A DNA stretch of 7,440 nt, taken from assembly GCA_002343455.1 (NCBI GenBank), contig DDSR01000276.1:23915-31354 (forward strand), given 5' to 3'. This document shows, in pieces, positions 1 to 5,879 of this stretch (position 1 is the first letter of the stretch; every line of letters starts with the position of its first letter). This stretch comes from Deltaproteobacteria bacterium UBA2385 (lineage in GTDB: Bacteria > Myxococcota_A > UBA796 > UBA2385). Made by a program: the position numbers and the translations under genes. Under the pieces are notes generated by a model that saw nothing but the letters and a program-made list of their open reading frames with translations, did not search any database and was not told the DNA's origin.

Positions 1-1
1 G

Positions 2-775
2 TGTGAAGCGGCTGGGTCTGGGGGTGGGTTGCTGCTATCCAGCGCGCCGTCCTTCGATATAGAGGCTGTGGACATGGATTCGGTCATCGCCAGGGCGGGC
101 GCATTCGTCTACGCCACCGATGGCGTCGGCTCGATCGCCGACAGCAGCTTCACCCGGGGGACGAATACCAGTTCTGTGGTTGGTCTTGGCCCGACGCCCC
201 ATTGGGGGTTTCTCCACTTTGAGAGTACGGATGTGGATATAATGGATACCACGGTCCGTTGGAGCGAAGCAGAGGCTGGGGCCGATTCCTTGCACTGGGG
301 GATCTCGGGGGAGGGGGACTCGTTGATTTCGACCGAACGTGTCCTGGTGGCGGACAACGATGGGGGAGGTATCCATTCCGACTACTATGTCGAACTCTCC
401 CTGACCACGGTGGCCAACAACACCCGGATTGGTGTTGATGCCGATGCGCGCGATATCGAGTTCTTGGAGATCGTCTACAACGGCGAGGAGGCGTTCAGCG
501 GCGACACCAATGGTCCGTGGTGCTCGTATGCGGCAGGCAATGGCGACGACACGGCGAGTGGCTTCGCGACGGGGACGGATAGTACTACGACGGGCGTTGC
601 CTCGTACGACGCGGATTGGGCCGTGGCGGAAGAGACGCTTCCGGACGATGCGGACTGGTGTCCGATCATCCCGGATATGGGACTGACCATCGGCTTGTAC
701 TACACATGGACTGGGTACGCGGGGGCTCAGACCTTTTGCTTGCATACCGATACGGCCTGCAAGGAGGGCGCTTGA
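2..775 (+). CDS. Beta-helix-like, probably secreted protein (3' end only)
   Basis: The reading frame is open from the left edge (first complete codon at 2-4, Cys) to a TGA at 773-775, with no stop before a possible TTG at 29. I therefore read it as the C-terminal ~257 residues of a longer protein whose start lies off the window. The visible part is rich in Asp, Gly, Ser and Thr and shows loosely periodic short beta-strand-like stretches followed by turns (for example ADSSFTRG, STDVDIMDTTVRW, STERVLVADNDGGG, VELSLTTVANN). That pattern is typical of right-handed parallel beta-helix surface proteins. The last ~95 residues carry four Cys (WCSY, WCPI, FCLH, ACKE) that could form disulfides, which fits an exported protein. 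No membrane segment or sorting motif is visible at the C-terminus. Its base composition is clearly lower in G+C than the plsB gene that follows. The function is unknown; the beta-helix assignment is inference from composition and periodicity. Confidence 0.6.
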   Translation, partial: CEAAGSGGGLLLSSAPSFDIEAVDMDSVIARAGAFVYATDGVGSIADSSFTRGTNTSSVVGLGPTPHWGFLHFESTDVDIMDTTVRWSEAEAGADSLHWGISGEGDSLISTERVLVADNDGGGIHSDYYVELSLTTVANNTRIGVDADARDIEFLEIVYNGEEAFSGDTNGPWCSYAAGNGDDTASGFATGTDSTTTGVASYDADWAVAEETLPDDADWCPIIPDMGLTIGLYYTWTGYAGAQTFCLHTDTACKEGA

Positions 776-913
776 CGGGAGGGTGAGGAGGCCCGTGACG
801 CGAAGCGGGCGCGGCCGTGACCGGTGCTCTCCGCCGAGGAATCGCTGCGCTTGGCGGTCCCGCCTCGTCCCGCCGCCCGCCTCTCCCGGCCGCCCCCGGT
901 TAGTCCCCCGCCC

Positions 914-3481
914 ATGGAGCCCTCCCTCCCGACCGAACTCCGCTACCGATCGGCGATGCAGCGCCGCTTCGGGCCGCTGTTCTACCTCAGCGGGCTGTGG
1001 TGGGTGGTGCGCGGGCTGCGGCTGGAAGAGCACAGCGCCGAGCGGATCCGGCAGGCGGCCGAGAGGGGGCCGCTGGTCTACGTGCTGCACGCCCGCTCGC
1101 GGATCGACTGGCTGGCGCTGAACGCGGTGCTGAACCGGCGGCGGCTGCCGCTGGCCCGCTTCACGCACGGGATCCAGTCGGCCTGGCTGGCCCCGCTGGT
1201 GCACGGGCTGCGGCTGGTGGTCCGCTCGCTGAAGGCCAGCCTGGGGGGCGCGCCGCTGCCGGACCCGATCGCCAGCGGCTGGCTGACCGAAGCGGTGGCG
1301 GGCGGGATGCCCTCGGCGGTCTTCCTGGTGGACGACCAGGGCGAGGATCTGCAGAACGACCCGATGGCGGCGCTGGTGGCGGCCCAGGCGCGCTGCGAGC
1401 GGCCGATCCAGCTGGTGCCGGTGGTGGTGGTCTGGCGCCGCAACTGGGAGCGGGCCCGGACCGAGGTGGGGCGGCTGGTCCTGGGGCGAGAGGAGCGGCC
1501 CAGCGTCTGGGAGAAGATCCTGGCGGTCAGCACCCGGCACCGGGACGCATTCGTACAGACGGGCGAGCCGGTGGATCTGCGCGGGCTGCTGACCCAGCTG
1601 GAGCGCCACCCGGAAGAGCGCCGCGTGCGCCTGACCCGCGTGCTGCTGCGCCGCTACCTCTACCGCGAGAGCCGGGTGGTGCGCGGGCCGCGGATCCGCT
1701 CGCACCGCTGGAACCGGCGGCTGGTCGTACAGAGCCCCGAGGTGCGACGGCTGGTGCGGGACGAGGCCCTGGCGACCGGACGGACCGAGGCGGCGGTGCA
1801 GACCCAGGTCGAGACGGTGCTGGACCAGGTGGCGGCCCGCTTCTCCTGGCCGGTGGTGGCCCTCTCCCGCGTCCTGACCCGGGTGCTGTGGAACCGGATC
1901 TACTCCGGGGTGGATCTGCGCGAGGTCGACGTGGAGCGCATCCGCGGGGCCTACCGCGACGGGGCGGCGGTGCTGGTGCCCTGCCATCGCAGCCACCTGG
2001 ACTATGTCCTGATCAGCAGCCAGCTCTTCGAGCGGGATGTGATGATCCCGCATGTGATCGCCGGCGACAACCTCTCCTTCTTCCCGCTGGGGCCGCTGCT
2101 GCGGCGGGTGGGGGCGGTCTTCATCCGGCGCAGCTTCAAGGGGGACCGGGTCTTCCCGGTGGTCTTCTCGGCCTACCTGCGCCAGCTCATCCGCGACGAG
2201 TTCCCGGTGGAGTTCTTCATCGAGGGCGGGCGCAGCCGCACGGGCAAGCTGCTGCCGGCCAAGCTGGGCGTGCTGTCGATGGTCTTCGACGCGGCGGCCG
2301 AGGTGCGCCAGGATCGGGTGGTCAGCCTGCTGCCGATCGCGATCTCCTATGAACAGATCGCCGAAGAGGGCGCCTACGCCCGCGAGCTGGCCGGAGGCGG
2401 CAAGAAGAGCGAGGATCTGGGCGAGGTGGTCAAGGCCGGCAAGGTGGTGACGAAGCGCTACGGGCGTGTGTTCATGCGCGTGGGGCAGCCGATCGTGCTG
2501 TCCGAGGTGCTGGCGGCCCTGCCGGCCCCCTGGGCCAGCCTGGATCGCCAGACCCGGCAGGAGGTGCTGGTCCACACCGGCGAGCGGCTGATGAACCGCA
2601 TCGCCCGCAACATGGTGGTGCTGCCGACGGGGCTGGTGGCGATGGCCCTGCTGGCCCAGTCGCGCAAGGGGCTGCGTCTGTCCGAGCTGCGGGCCCGGGT
2701 GGGGCGGCTGGACACGCTGCTGGCCTCGCTCTCGGTCCAGGGGGCGGGGCGCTCGACCGAGGCGAGCGTGGACAAGGCCCTGCGTCGCTTCGAGCGGGAG
2801 AAGCAGGTGCGCCGCCTGAAGGACGAGGACGGGGACATCCTGCAGGTGGTGGCCGAGAAGCGGGTGACGCTGGAGTACTACAAGAATTCGATCCTGCACT
2901 ACCTGGTCGGACCGGCCCTGCTGGCGACGGCGGTGCGCGGCAGCATCCCCGCCCGCGAGCGCGAACGTGGACAGAGGGAGGCGCCCGCCGCGGCCGCCTT
3001 CGAGCTCTTCCGGCTGCAGGTCTGGCTGCTGCGCTACGAGTTCAGCCTGGATCCCGACCAGGGGTTGGACGTCCTCTGGCAGCAGGCCCGCGAGGCGGCC
3101 GAGCGCTACGGGGCGCTGGAGCCCGGCGTGCCCGGATCGGATCTGCGGGTCGAGGATCCGGCCCTGCTGACCGAGCTCTCCGAGCTGGTGCGCAACTTCC
3201 TGGAGTCGACCGCCCTGGTGCTGCGGGCCTCTCGGGGCCTGCGCGGGCGAGAGCTGAAGGCCGACGAGCTGCCGGCGCGCATCCAGAAGGTGGGCGAGGG
3301 GCTGCTCGCGGTGGACGAGCTGCGGCGGCCCGAGGCGCTCTCGCTGGTGAACCTGCAGAACACGGTCCGCGCCCTGCGCGAGGAGGGGGTGCTGCAGGTC
3401 AAGAGCGACGGCGGCGGCCTGCAGCTCGACGAGGCGGTCTTCGAGCACTACAGCGCCGCCCTCGCCGCGATGCTCGCATGA
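914..3481 (+). CDS. plsB: Glycerol-3-phosphate 1-O-acyltransferase PlsB
   Basis: PlsB is the inner-membrane enzyme that transfers an acyl chain from acyl-ACP or acyl-CoA to sn-glycerol 3-phosphate, giving lysophosphatidate, the first step of phospholipid synthesis. All four acyltransferase motifs are present in order (numbered from the ATG at 914): CHRSHLDYV with the HX4D pair His358/Asp363, GAVFIRR at 400-406, EGGRSR at 437-442, and LPIAISYE at 473-480. An N-terminal region (HARSRIDWLALN) and a C-terminal YYKNSILHYLV segment also match the PlsB family outside the catalytic core. The length of 855 residues is close to the ~807 of the E. coli enzyme. The start is uncertain. A GTG at 824 would add 30 Pro/Arg/Ala-rich residues unlike the family, and an ATG at 956 is another option; none has a good Shine-Dalgarno sequence. 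The stop overlaps the next gene's ATG (ATGA), which implies translational coupling. The identity is secure and only the N-terminus is in doubt. Confidence 0.95.
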   Translation: MEPSLPTELRYRSAMQRRFGPLFYLSGLWWVVRGLRLEEHSAERIRQAAERGPLVYVLHARSRIDWLALNAVLNRRRLPLARFTHGIQSAWLAPLVHGLRLVVRSLKASLGGAPLPDPIASGWLTEAVAGGMPSAVFLVDDQGEDLQNDPMAALVAAQARCERPIQLVPVVVVWRRNWERARTEVGRLVLGREERPSVWEKILAVSTRHRDAFVQTGEPVDLRGLLTQLERHPEERRVRLTRVLLRRYLYRESRVVRGPRIRSHRWNRRLVVQSPEVRRLVRDEALATGRTEAAVQTQVETVLDQVAARFSWPVVALSRVLTRVLWNRIYSGVDLREVDVERIRGAYRDGAAVLVPCHRSHLDYVLISSQLFERDVMIPHVIAGDNLSFFPLGPLLRRVGAVFIRRSFKGDRVFPVVFSAYLRQLIRDEFPVEFFIEGGRSRTGKLLPAKLGVLSMVFDAAAEVRQDRVVSLLPIAISYEQIAEEGAYARELAGGGKKSEDLGEVVKAGKVVTKRYGRVFMRVGQPIVLSEVLAALPAPWASLDRQTRQEVLVHTGERLMNRIARNMVVLPTGLVAMALLAQSRKGLRLSELRARVGRLDTLLASLSVQGAGRSTEASVDKALRRFEREKQVRRLKDEDGDILQVVAEKRVTLEYYKNSILHYLVGPALLATAVRGSIPARERERGQREAPAAAAFELFRLQVWLLRYEFSLDPDQGLDVLWQQAREAAERYGALEPGVPGSDLRVEDPALLTELSELVRNFLESTALVLRASRGLRGRELKADELPARIQKVGEGLLAVDELRRPEALSLVNLQNTVRALREEGVLQVKSDGGGLQLDEAVFEHYSAALAAMLA

Positions 3482-3882
3482 GCGCGGCCTTCCCCAAGGT
3501 CGACGCCCTCTTCGACGGCGAGCCTCCTCCGCCTCCCGTGCGGGTCGGGCCCCGGGTCAAGCGGCTGCGCTTCCTGCTGGGCGTGGCGATCTTCTTCGAC
3601 GTGGTCGGGCTGGTCTTCAGCGTCGTGCCCGGCGCGGCCCTGACGCTGTGGGCCTGGCTGGCAGCGGACACCGAGGCGGCCCGGATCGAGGCCGGCGGCC
3701 ACGACGAAGGGGCGGCGGCGGCGGTGCTGGGCCTGCGCAACGTGGCCCGCTGGGCGATGGTGCTGACGGTGGCCTGCCTGCTGGCCCAGGCCTGGCTGCT
3801 GCACCAGGGCTTCTACACGGTGGTCTGGGCCGAGCTCTACGACGCGGTGCTGCGGGTCTGGGGGCGGCTGCGCGGGGGGTGA
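3478..3882 (+). CDS. Small two-helix membrane protein coupled to plsB
   Basis: This 134-residue protein of unknown family begins inside the plsB stop (ATGA overlap at 3478-3481), so it is very likely translated by ribosomes finishing plsB. It has a cytosolic-looking N-terminus with five consecutive prolines (residues 16-20) and a basic patch (RVKRLR, 26-31). A long hydrophobic stretch follows at about 32-62, then an acidic, Ala/Gly-rich linker at 64-82 (DTEAARIEAGGHDEG), and a second hydrophobic segment at about 92-118. The protein ends in a short amphipathic tail with Arg residues. The basic residues before helix 1 suggest that both termini face the cytoplasm. I see no catalytic motif and no Cys pair. 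By position it may be an accessory or regulatory partner of PlsB or simply a lineage-specific membrane protein; that is inference from the overlap alone. Confidence 0.75.
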   Translation: MSAAFPKVDALFDGEPPPPPVRVGPRVKRLRFLLGVAIFFDVVGLVFSVVPGAALTLWAWLAADTEAARIEAGGHDEGAAAAVLGLRNVARWAMVLTVACLLAQAWLLHQGFYTVVWAELYDAVLRVWGRLRGG

Positions 3883-3897
3883 GGGGAGTCGACGACA

Positions 3898-3920
3898 TCG
3901 AGCGCCCGGTCGGCGCTTGA
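3898..3920 (+). terminator. Hairpin after the plsB operon, possible terminator
   Basis: TCGAGCGCC (3898-3906) pairs with GGCGCTTGA (3912-3920) around a 5-base loop CGGTC, giving a 9-bp stem with one G-T wobble. It lies 15 bases after the stop of the small membrane protein gene. There is no run of T after it, so if it ends transcription it is not a classical intrinsic terminator. Its right arm overlaps the -35 element of the toxin-antitoxin promoter. Confidence 0.3.
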
Positions 3921-3945
3921 CGACATGGTCGTATCAGACCATAAT
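3917..3945 (+). promoter_or_regulatory. Sigma70-like promoter of the toxin-antitoxin operon
   Basis: TTGACG (3917-3922) and CATAAT (3940-3945) are separated by exactly 17 bases, a near-consensus -35/-10 pair and the clearest promoter in the window. The stretch is AT-rich against its surroundings. The expected start of transcription, about 6-8 bases after the -10 box, falls near 3952, so the leader before the antitoxin ATG at 3964 would be only about a dozen bases and would begin at or in the Shine-Dalgarno sequence. Confidence 0.7.
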
Positions 3946-3949
3946 GGTC
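3925..3949. promoter_or_regulatory. Inverted-repeat operator, probable antitoxin binding site
   Basis: The hexamer ATGGTC occurs at 3925-3930, inverted as GACCAT at 3937-3942, and again direct at 3944-3949. The first two form a perfect inverted repeat with a 6-base spacer; the last two form a perfect palindrome with a 1-base centre that covers the -10 box. Phd/YefM-type antitoxins, alone or with toxin, are known to repress their own promoters by binding such palindromes, so this array is the likely autoregulatory operator. That the antitoxin binds here is inference. Confidence 0.65.
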
Positions 3950-3951
3950 AT

Positions 3952-3957
3952 GGAGGT
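3952..3957 (+). promoter_or_regulatory. Shine-Dalgarno sequence fixing the antitoxin start
   Basis: GGAGGT lies 6 bases before the ATG at 3964. This decides against the in-frame ATG at 3925, which would place the operator and -10 box inside the coding region. Confidence 0.8.
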
Positions 3958-3963
3958 CCACAC

Positions 3964-4224
3964 ATGGGCGCCGTCCTGAGTCTCTCTGACGCCAAGGCCC
4001 GCCTCTCCGAGGTCGTGCGGGGCGTGCGCACCCGTGGCGAGGCTGCCGTGATCACGGTGGACGGGGAGCCCGCTGCGCGCATCGTGCCCGTCGACCCGGG
4101 CCCCCGCTCGCTGACCTCCGCTGAGGCAGCGGGCTACCGGGCGCTCATGGCGAGCCTGGACCGGTTCGAGCGCCCGACCGCCGAGTTCGACGCAGTGGCG
4201 CTGATCGCGGAGGGGCGCAGGTGA
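3964..4224 (+). CDS. Phd/YefM-family antitoxin
   Basis: This 86-residue protein would bind and neutralise the PIN-domain toxin encoded just after it and repress their shared promoter. The N-terminal half is the typical Phd/YefM DNA-binding fold: LSLSDAKARLSEVV (residues 5-18), then GEAAVITVDGEPAARIVPV (25-43), matching the family pattern of a helix followed by a strand, a 'G.P.A.IVP' turn and a strand. The C-terminal part (about 50-86, with helix-forming ALMASLDRF and FDAVALIAEGRR) is the variable segment that in this family wraps around the toxin. The start at 3964 is chosen from the GGAGGT sequence 6 bases upstream. Its TGA overlaps the toxin start as GTGA, the arrangement expected for a coupled toxin-antitoxin pair. 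The family is well supported; partner specificity is inferred from adjacency. Confidence 0.88.
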   Translation: MGAVLSLSDAKARLSEVVRGVRTRGEAAVITVDGEPAARIVPVDPGPRSLTSAEAAGYRALMASLDRFERPTAEFDAVALIAEGRR

Positions 4225-4631
4225 CCCCGGTCCTGGACGCCTCGGTGTTCATCGCTGCGATCTCACCCGCCGAGCGCCACCACGGGCGGGCGAGGCGGCT
4301 GTTCGACAGCCACCCGGACACCGAGCCGTTCCTGGTGCCGGACCTGTTCCGCGTCGAGGTCGTCGCGGGCCTGACCCGGCGGGGAGAGCCCGCCGCCTTC
4401 GTGGACACCGTGGATGCTGTGATCCGGGGACCTCGGTTCCACTCCCGACCGCTCGACGGCGTGCTCCTCGATCGGACTGTGCTCGTCGCACGGACCGCCC
4501 GCCTTCGCGCCTACGACGCCGTCTACGTTGCGCTCGCCCTGCTCGCCGACGCACCCATCCTGACACTCGATGAAGAGGTCGTCCAACGCTCCAGCGCCAG
4601 CTTCGCGGAGCTGCGGGTGTTCGGTTCCTGA
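4221..4631 (+). CDS. PIN-domain ribonuclease toxin (VapC-like)
   Basis: This 136-residue protein is a PIN-domain nuclease, expected to cleave RNA (in characterised VapC toxins often tRNA or rRNA) with a divalent metal. The acidic quartet is intact: Asp6 in VLDASVF, Glu46 in RVEVVAGL, Asp99 in RAYDAVYVALA, and Asp117 in LTLDEEV. Length and spacing are typical of the family, so nothing suggests inactivation. The GTG start overlaps the antitoxin stop (GTGA) and is preceded by GGAGGGG at 4209-4215 with a 5-base spacer. The gene ends 18 bases from the converging erpA-like gene. It is regulated by the shared promoter and operator at 3917-3949. The pairing of a PIN toxin with a Phd/YefM antitoxin rather than VapB is common. 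The target RNA cannot be told from the sequence. Confidence 0.9.
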   Translation: MTPVLDASVFIAAISPAERHHGRARRLFDSHPDTEPFLVPDLFRVEVVAGLTRRGEPAAFVDTVDAVIRGPRFHSRPLDGVLLDRTVLVARTARLRAYDAVYVALALLADAPILTLDEEVVQRSSASFAELRVFGS

Positions 4632-4649
4632 CGGGCCCGTCGCGCCCTG

Positions 4650-5039
4650 TCAGCCCGCGGGCTGAGCCGCCGCCTCGGCCGGGGCCTCGCTGTTGAAGCT
4701 GACGCTCTCGCCGCAGCCGCAGGCGTTCTTGGCCTGGGGGTTCTCGATCCGGAAGCCCTGCTCCATCAGCGTGTCGATCCAGTCGATCACCGAGTTCTTG
4801 AGCTTGTCGTGATGATCGGTGGCCAGGAAGACCCGCACGTCGGGGGCGATCTCGATGACCTCGTCGCCCTCGACCGGCTCTTCTTCGAGCTCGAGCACGT
4901 ACTTGTAGCCGGAGCAGCCGCCGCCGGTGATGCCGAAGCGCAGGCCGAAGCCGGGCATGTCGTACTCCTCCTGCAGGCGGCGGAGGTTGGCGACGGCGTT
5001 GTCGGTCAGGGAGACGCTGGGCGTGGAGGTCTGGGGCAT
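4650..5039 (-). CDS. erpA: A-type iron-sulfur carrier protein (ErpA/IscA/SufA family)
   Basis: This 129-residue protein is an A-type carrier that receives Fe-S clusters from the assembly scaffold and hands them to target enzymes in the cytosol. The three ligand cysteines are present: Cys42 in GGGCSGYKY, and Cys107 and Cys109 in NACGCGES. The rest of the HesB-like fold is clear (VSLTDNAVANLRRL at 9-22, DWIDTLMEQGFRIENP at 86-101). A short Ala/Pro/Glu tail (118-129) follows the CGCG motif and is not part of the family core. The ATG at 5039 is chosen because GAGGA (complement of 5045-5049) stands 5 bases upstream; an upstream in-frame start at 5093 would add 18 residues overlapping the previous gene. 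It is the last gene of the minus-strand operon, 25 bases after the DUF2752 gene. The ErpA name is a best guess, since IscA, SufA and ErpA cannot be separated by eye. Confidence 0.93.
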   Translation of the reverse strand: MPQTSTPSVSLTDNAVANLRRLQEEYDMPGFGLRFGITGGGCSGYKYVLELEEEPVEGDEVIEIAPDVRVFLATDHHDKLKNSVIDWIDTLMEQGFRIENPQAKNACGCGESVSFNSEAPAEAAAQPAG

Positions 5040-5044
5040 GGGTG

Positions 5045-5049
5045 TCCTC
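5045..5049 (-). promoter_or_regulatory. Shine-Dalgarno sequence fixing the erpA-like start
   Basis: On the minus strand this reads GAGGA, 5 bases before the ATG at 5039. It supports the 129-residue form over the longer reading from 5093. Confidence 0.7.
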
Positions 5050-5064
5050 GGAGTTGAGGAGAGG

Positions 5065-5352
5065 CTAACCACGGGGAGGGGAAGAGAGAACAACCTCGCG
5101 CCGGTAGCGCCAGAGGTTGCGCGCGCGCAGCGGGATCTGCAGGACGGTGGCGACCCAGAGGAAGGGGCCGACCTTGTGCATGCCCCAGGCCTCGGCCAGC
5201 ATCAGGTGGCCCATATAGGTGAAGGAGCGGGTCAGGCCGCAGCCGAAGCACTCCCAGCCGGTCAGGTTGCTCCACAGGCAGAGGCCGGGCACCTGCCAGC
5301 CGAAGAGGCTGAGCTGCTGCGGATCGGGCCGCATCAGGGCGGAGAGGGTCAC
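5065..5352 (-). CDS. DUF2752 membrane protein (start probably further upstream)
   Basis: The diagnostic DUF2752 signature is present: a Cys in GLCLWSNLTG followed by WECFGCGLTRS (Cys25, Cys35 and Cys38 counted from the GTG at 5352), then a hydrophobic segment at about 61-75 (VGPFLWVATVLQIPL). The role of this family is not established; it is an integral membrane protein with conserved cysteines. The GTG at 5352 is the first canonical start in frame, but coding evidently continues upstream. The frame stays open, and codons 5353-5406 encode LRRNAEAD followed by a run of hydrophobic residues (LVVLLICLVVV) that joins TLSALM to make the expected first membrane helix. No ATG, GTG or TTG is found in that extension back past the nusB stop, so the real start may be a CTG at 5406, an ATC at 5430, or be hidden by a sequence error. 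The gene follows nusB directly and precedes the Fe-S carrier gene by 25 bases. Confidence 0.75.
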   Translation of the reverse strand: MTLSALMRPDPQQLSLFGWQVPGLCLWSNLTGWECFGCGLTRSFTYMGHLMLAEAWGMHKVGPFLWVATVLQIPLRARNLWRYRREVVLSSPPRG

Positions 5353-5419
5353 GACGACGAGGCAGATCAGCAGGACGACGAGGTCGGCCTCGGCGTTGCG
5401 GCGCAGGGTCCGGCTGAGG

Positions 5420-5872
5420 TCAACCGCGATGGCGGCGCCCCCCGCGGCCGGTCTCGAAGGCGATGCGGTCGAGGATGCCGTTGACGAAGGCCCGGCTGTC
5501 CTTGTCGCCGTACTTCTTGGCCAGCTCGACGGCCTCGTTGATGCTGACGCTGGCGGGCACGTCCTGGAAGGCCATCAGCTCGCAGGCGGCGAGGCGCAGG
5601 ATGTTGCGGTCGACGACCGGCATGCGGACCAGGCGCCAGTTGGCGCTTGCTTTGTCGATCAGGGCGTCGATCTCCTCGCGCCGGGTCTCGATCTCCTTGA
5701 CCAGCCGCTTCGCGTACTTGATCTCGTCGTCCTCGGCCGCGGGGCCCAGGGCCTGGTCCTCGACCAGCTCGGTCCAGACCTGGGCGAGGGACTCGGGCAG
5801 CTCGGCCTCGACCAGGTCGGCCCGGTACAGGCCCAGGAGGGCGAACTCGCGCGCGCGTCGTCGGCTGGCCAT
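5420..5872 (-). CDS. nusB: Transcription antitermination factor NusB
   Basis: NusB binds boxA RNA with NusE (ribosomal protein S10) and joins the antitermination complex on rRNA operons. The 150-residue protein shows the whole family pattern: an Arg-rich start with RRRAREFALLGLY (residues 4-16), NWRLVRMPVVDRNILRLAACEL (78-99), then VSINEAVELAKKYG (109-122) and RAFVNGILDRI (127-137). Length is normal apart from a short basic tail (GRGGRRHRG). The ATG at 5872 lies 7 bases after the ribH stop, so the two are co-transcribed; the only Shine-Dalgarno candidate, AAGGG at 5884-5888, is 11 bases off and weak, which points to reinitiation. ribH-nusB adjacency is widespread in bacteria and supports both names. 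The acidic stretch EDQALGPAAEDDE (38-50) sits in a region that varies between homologues. Confidence 0.96.
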   Translation of the reverse strand: MASRRRAREFALLGLYRADLVEAELPESLAQVWTELVEDQALGPAAEDDEIKYAKRLVKEIETRREEIDALIDKASANWRLVRMPVVDRNILRLAACELMAFQDVPASVSINEAVELAKKYGDKDSRAFVNGILDRIAFETGRGGRRHRG

Positions 5873-5879
5873 CGTGCGC

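Noticed and set aside
772..800. TTGACG at 772-777 as a -35 box for plsB.
   Set aside because: At a 17-base spacing the sequence is GTGACG, not a -10 box, and no alternative nearby resembles TATAAT.
997..2352. A 451-codon open frame on the plus strand overlapping plsB in another frame.
   Set aside because: The translation is almost all Gly, Ala, Arg and Pro; it is a GC-rich shadow of plsB.
35..3448. An uninterrupted 1137-codon open frame on the minus strand, opposite plsB and the beta-helix gene.
   Set aside because: Its translation is low-complexity (His, Gln, Arg, Pro, Leu-rich) without family motifs, and it runs opposite a clear PlsB with all four acyltransferase motifs. Long antisense openness is expected from strong GC bias at third codon positions.
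3891..3926. The 8-base direct repeat GACGACAT as target-site duplication of an inserted element.
   Set aside because: The copies are only 28 bases apart and do not flank the toxin-antitoxin module, and no transposase is present.
3925..3963. ATG at 3925 as the antitoxin start.
   Set aside because: It would put the -10 box and operator inside the gene and lacks a ribosome site, whereas the ATG at 3964 has GGAGGT 6 bases upstream.
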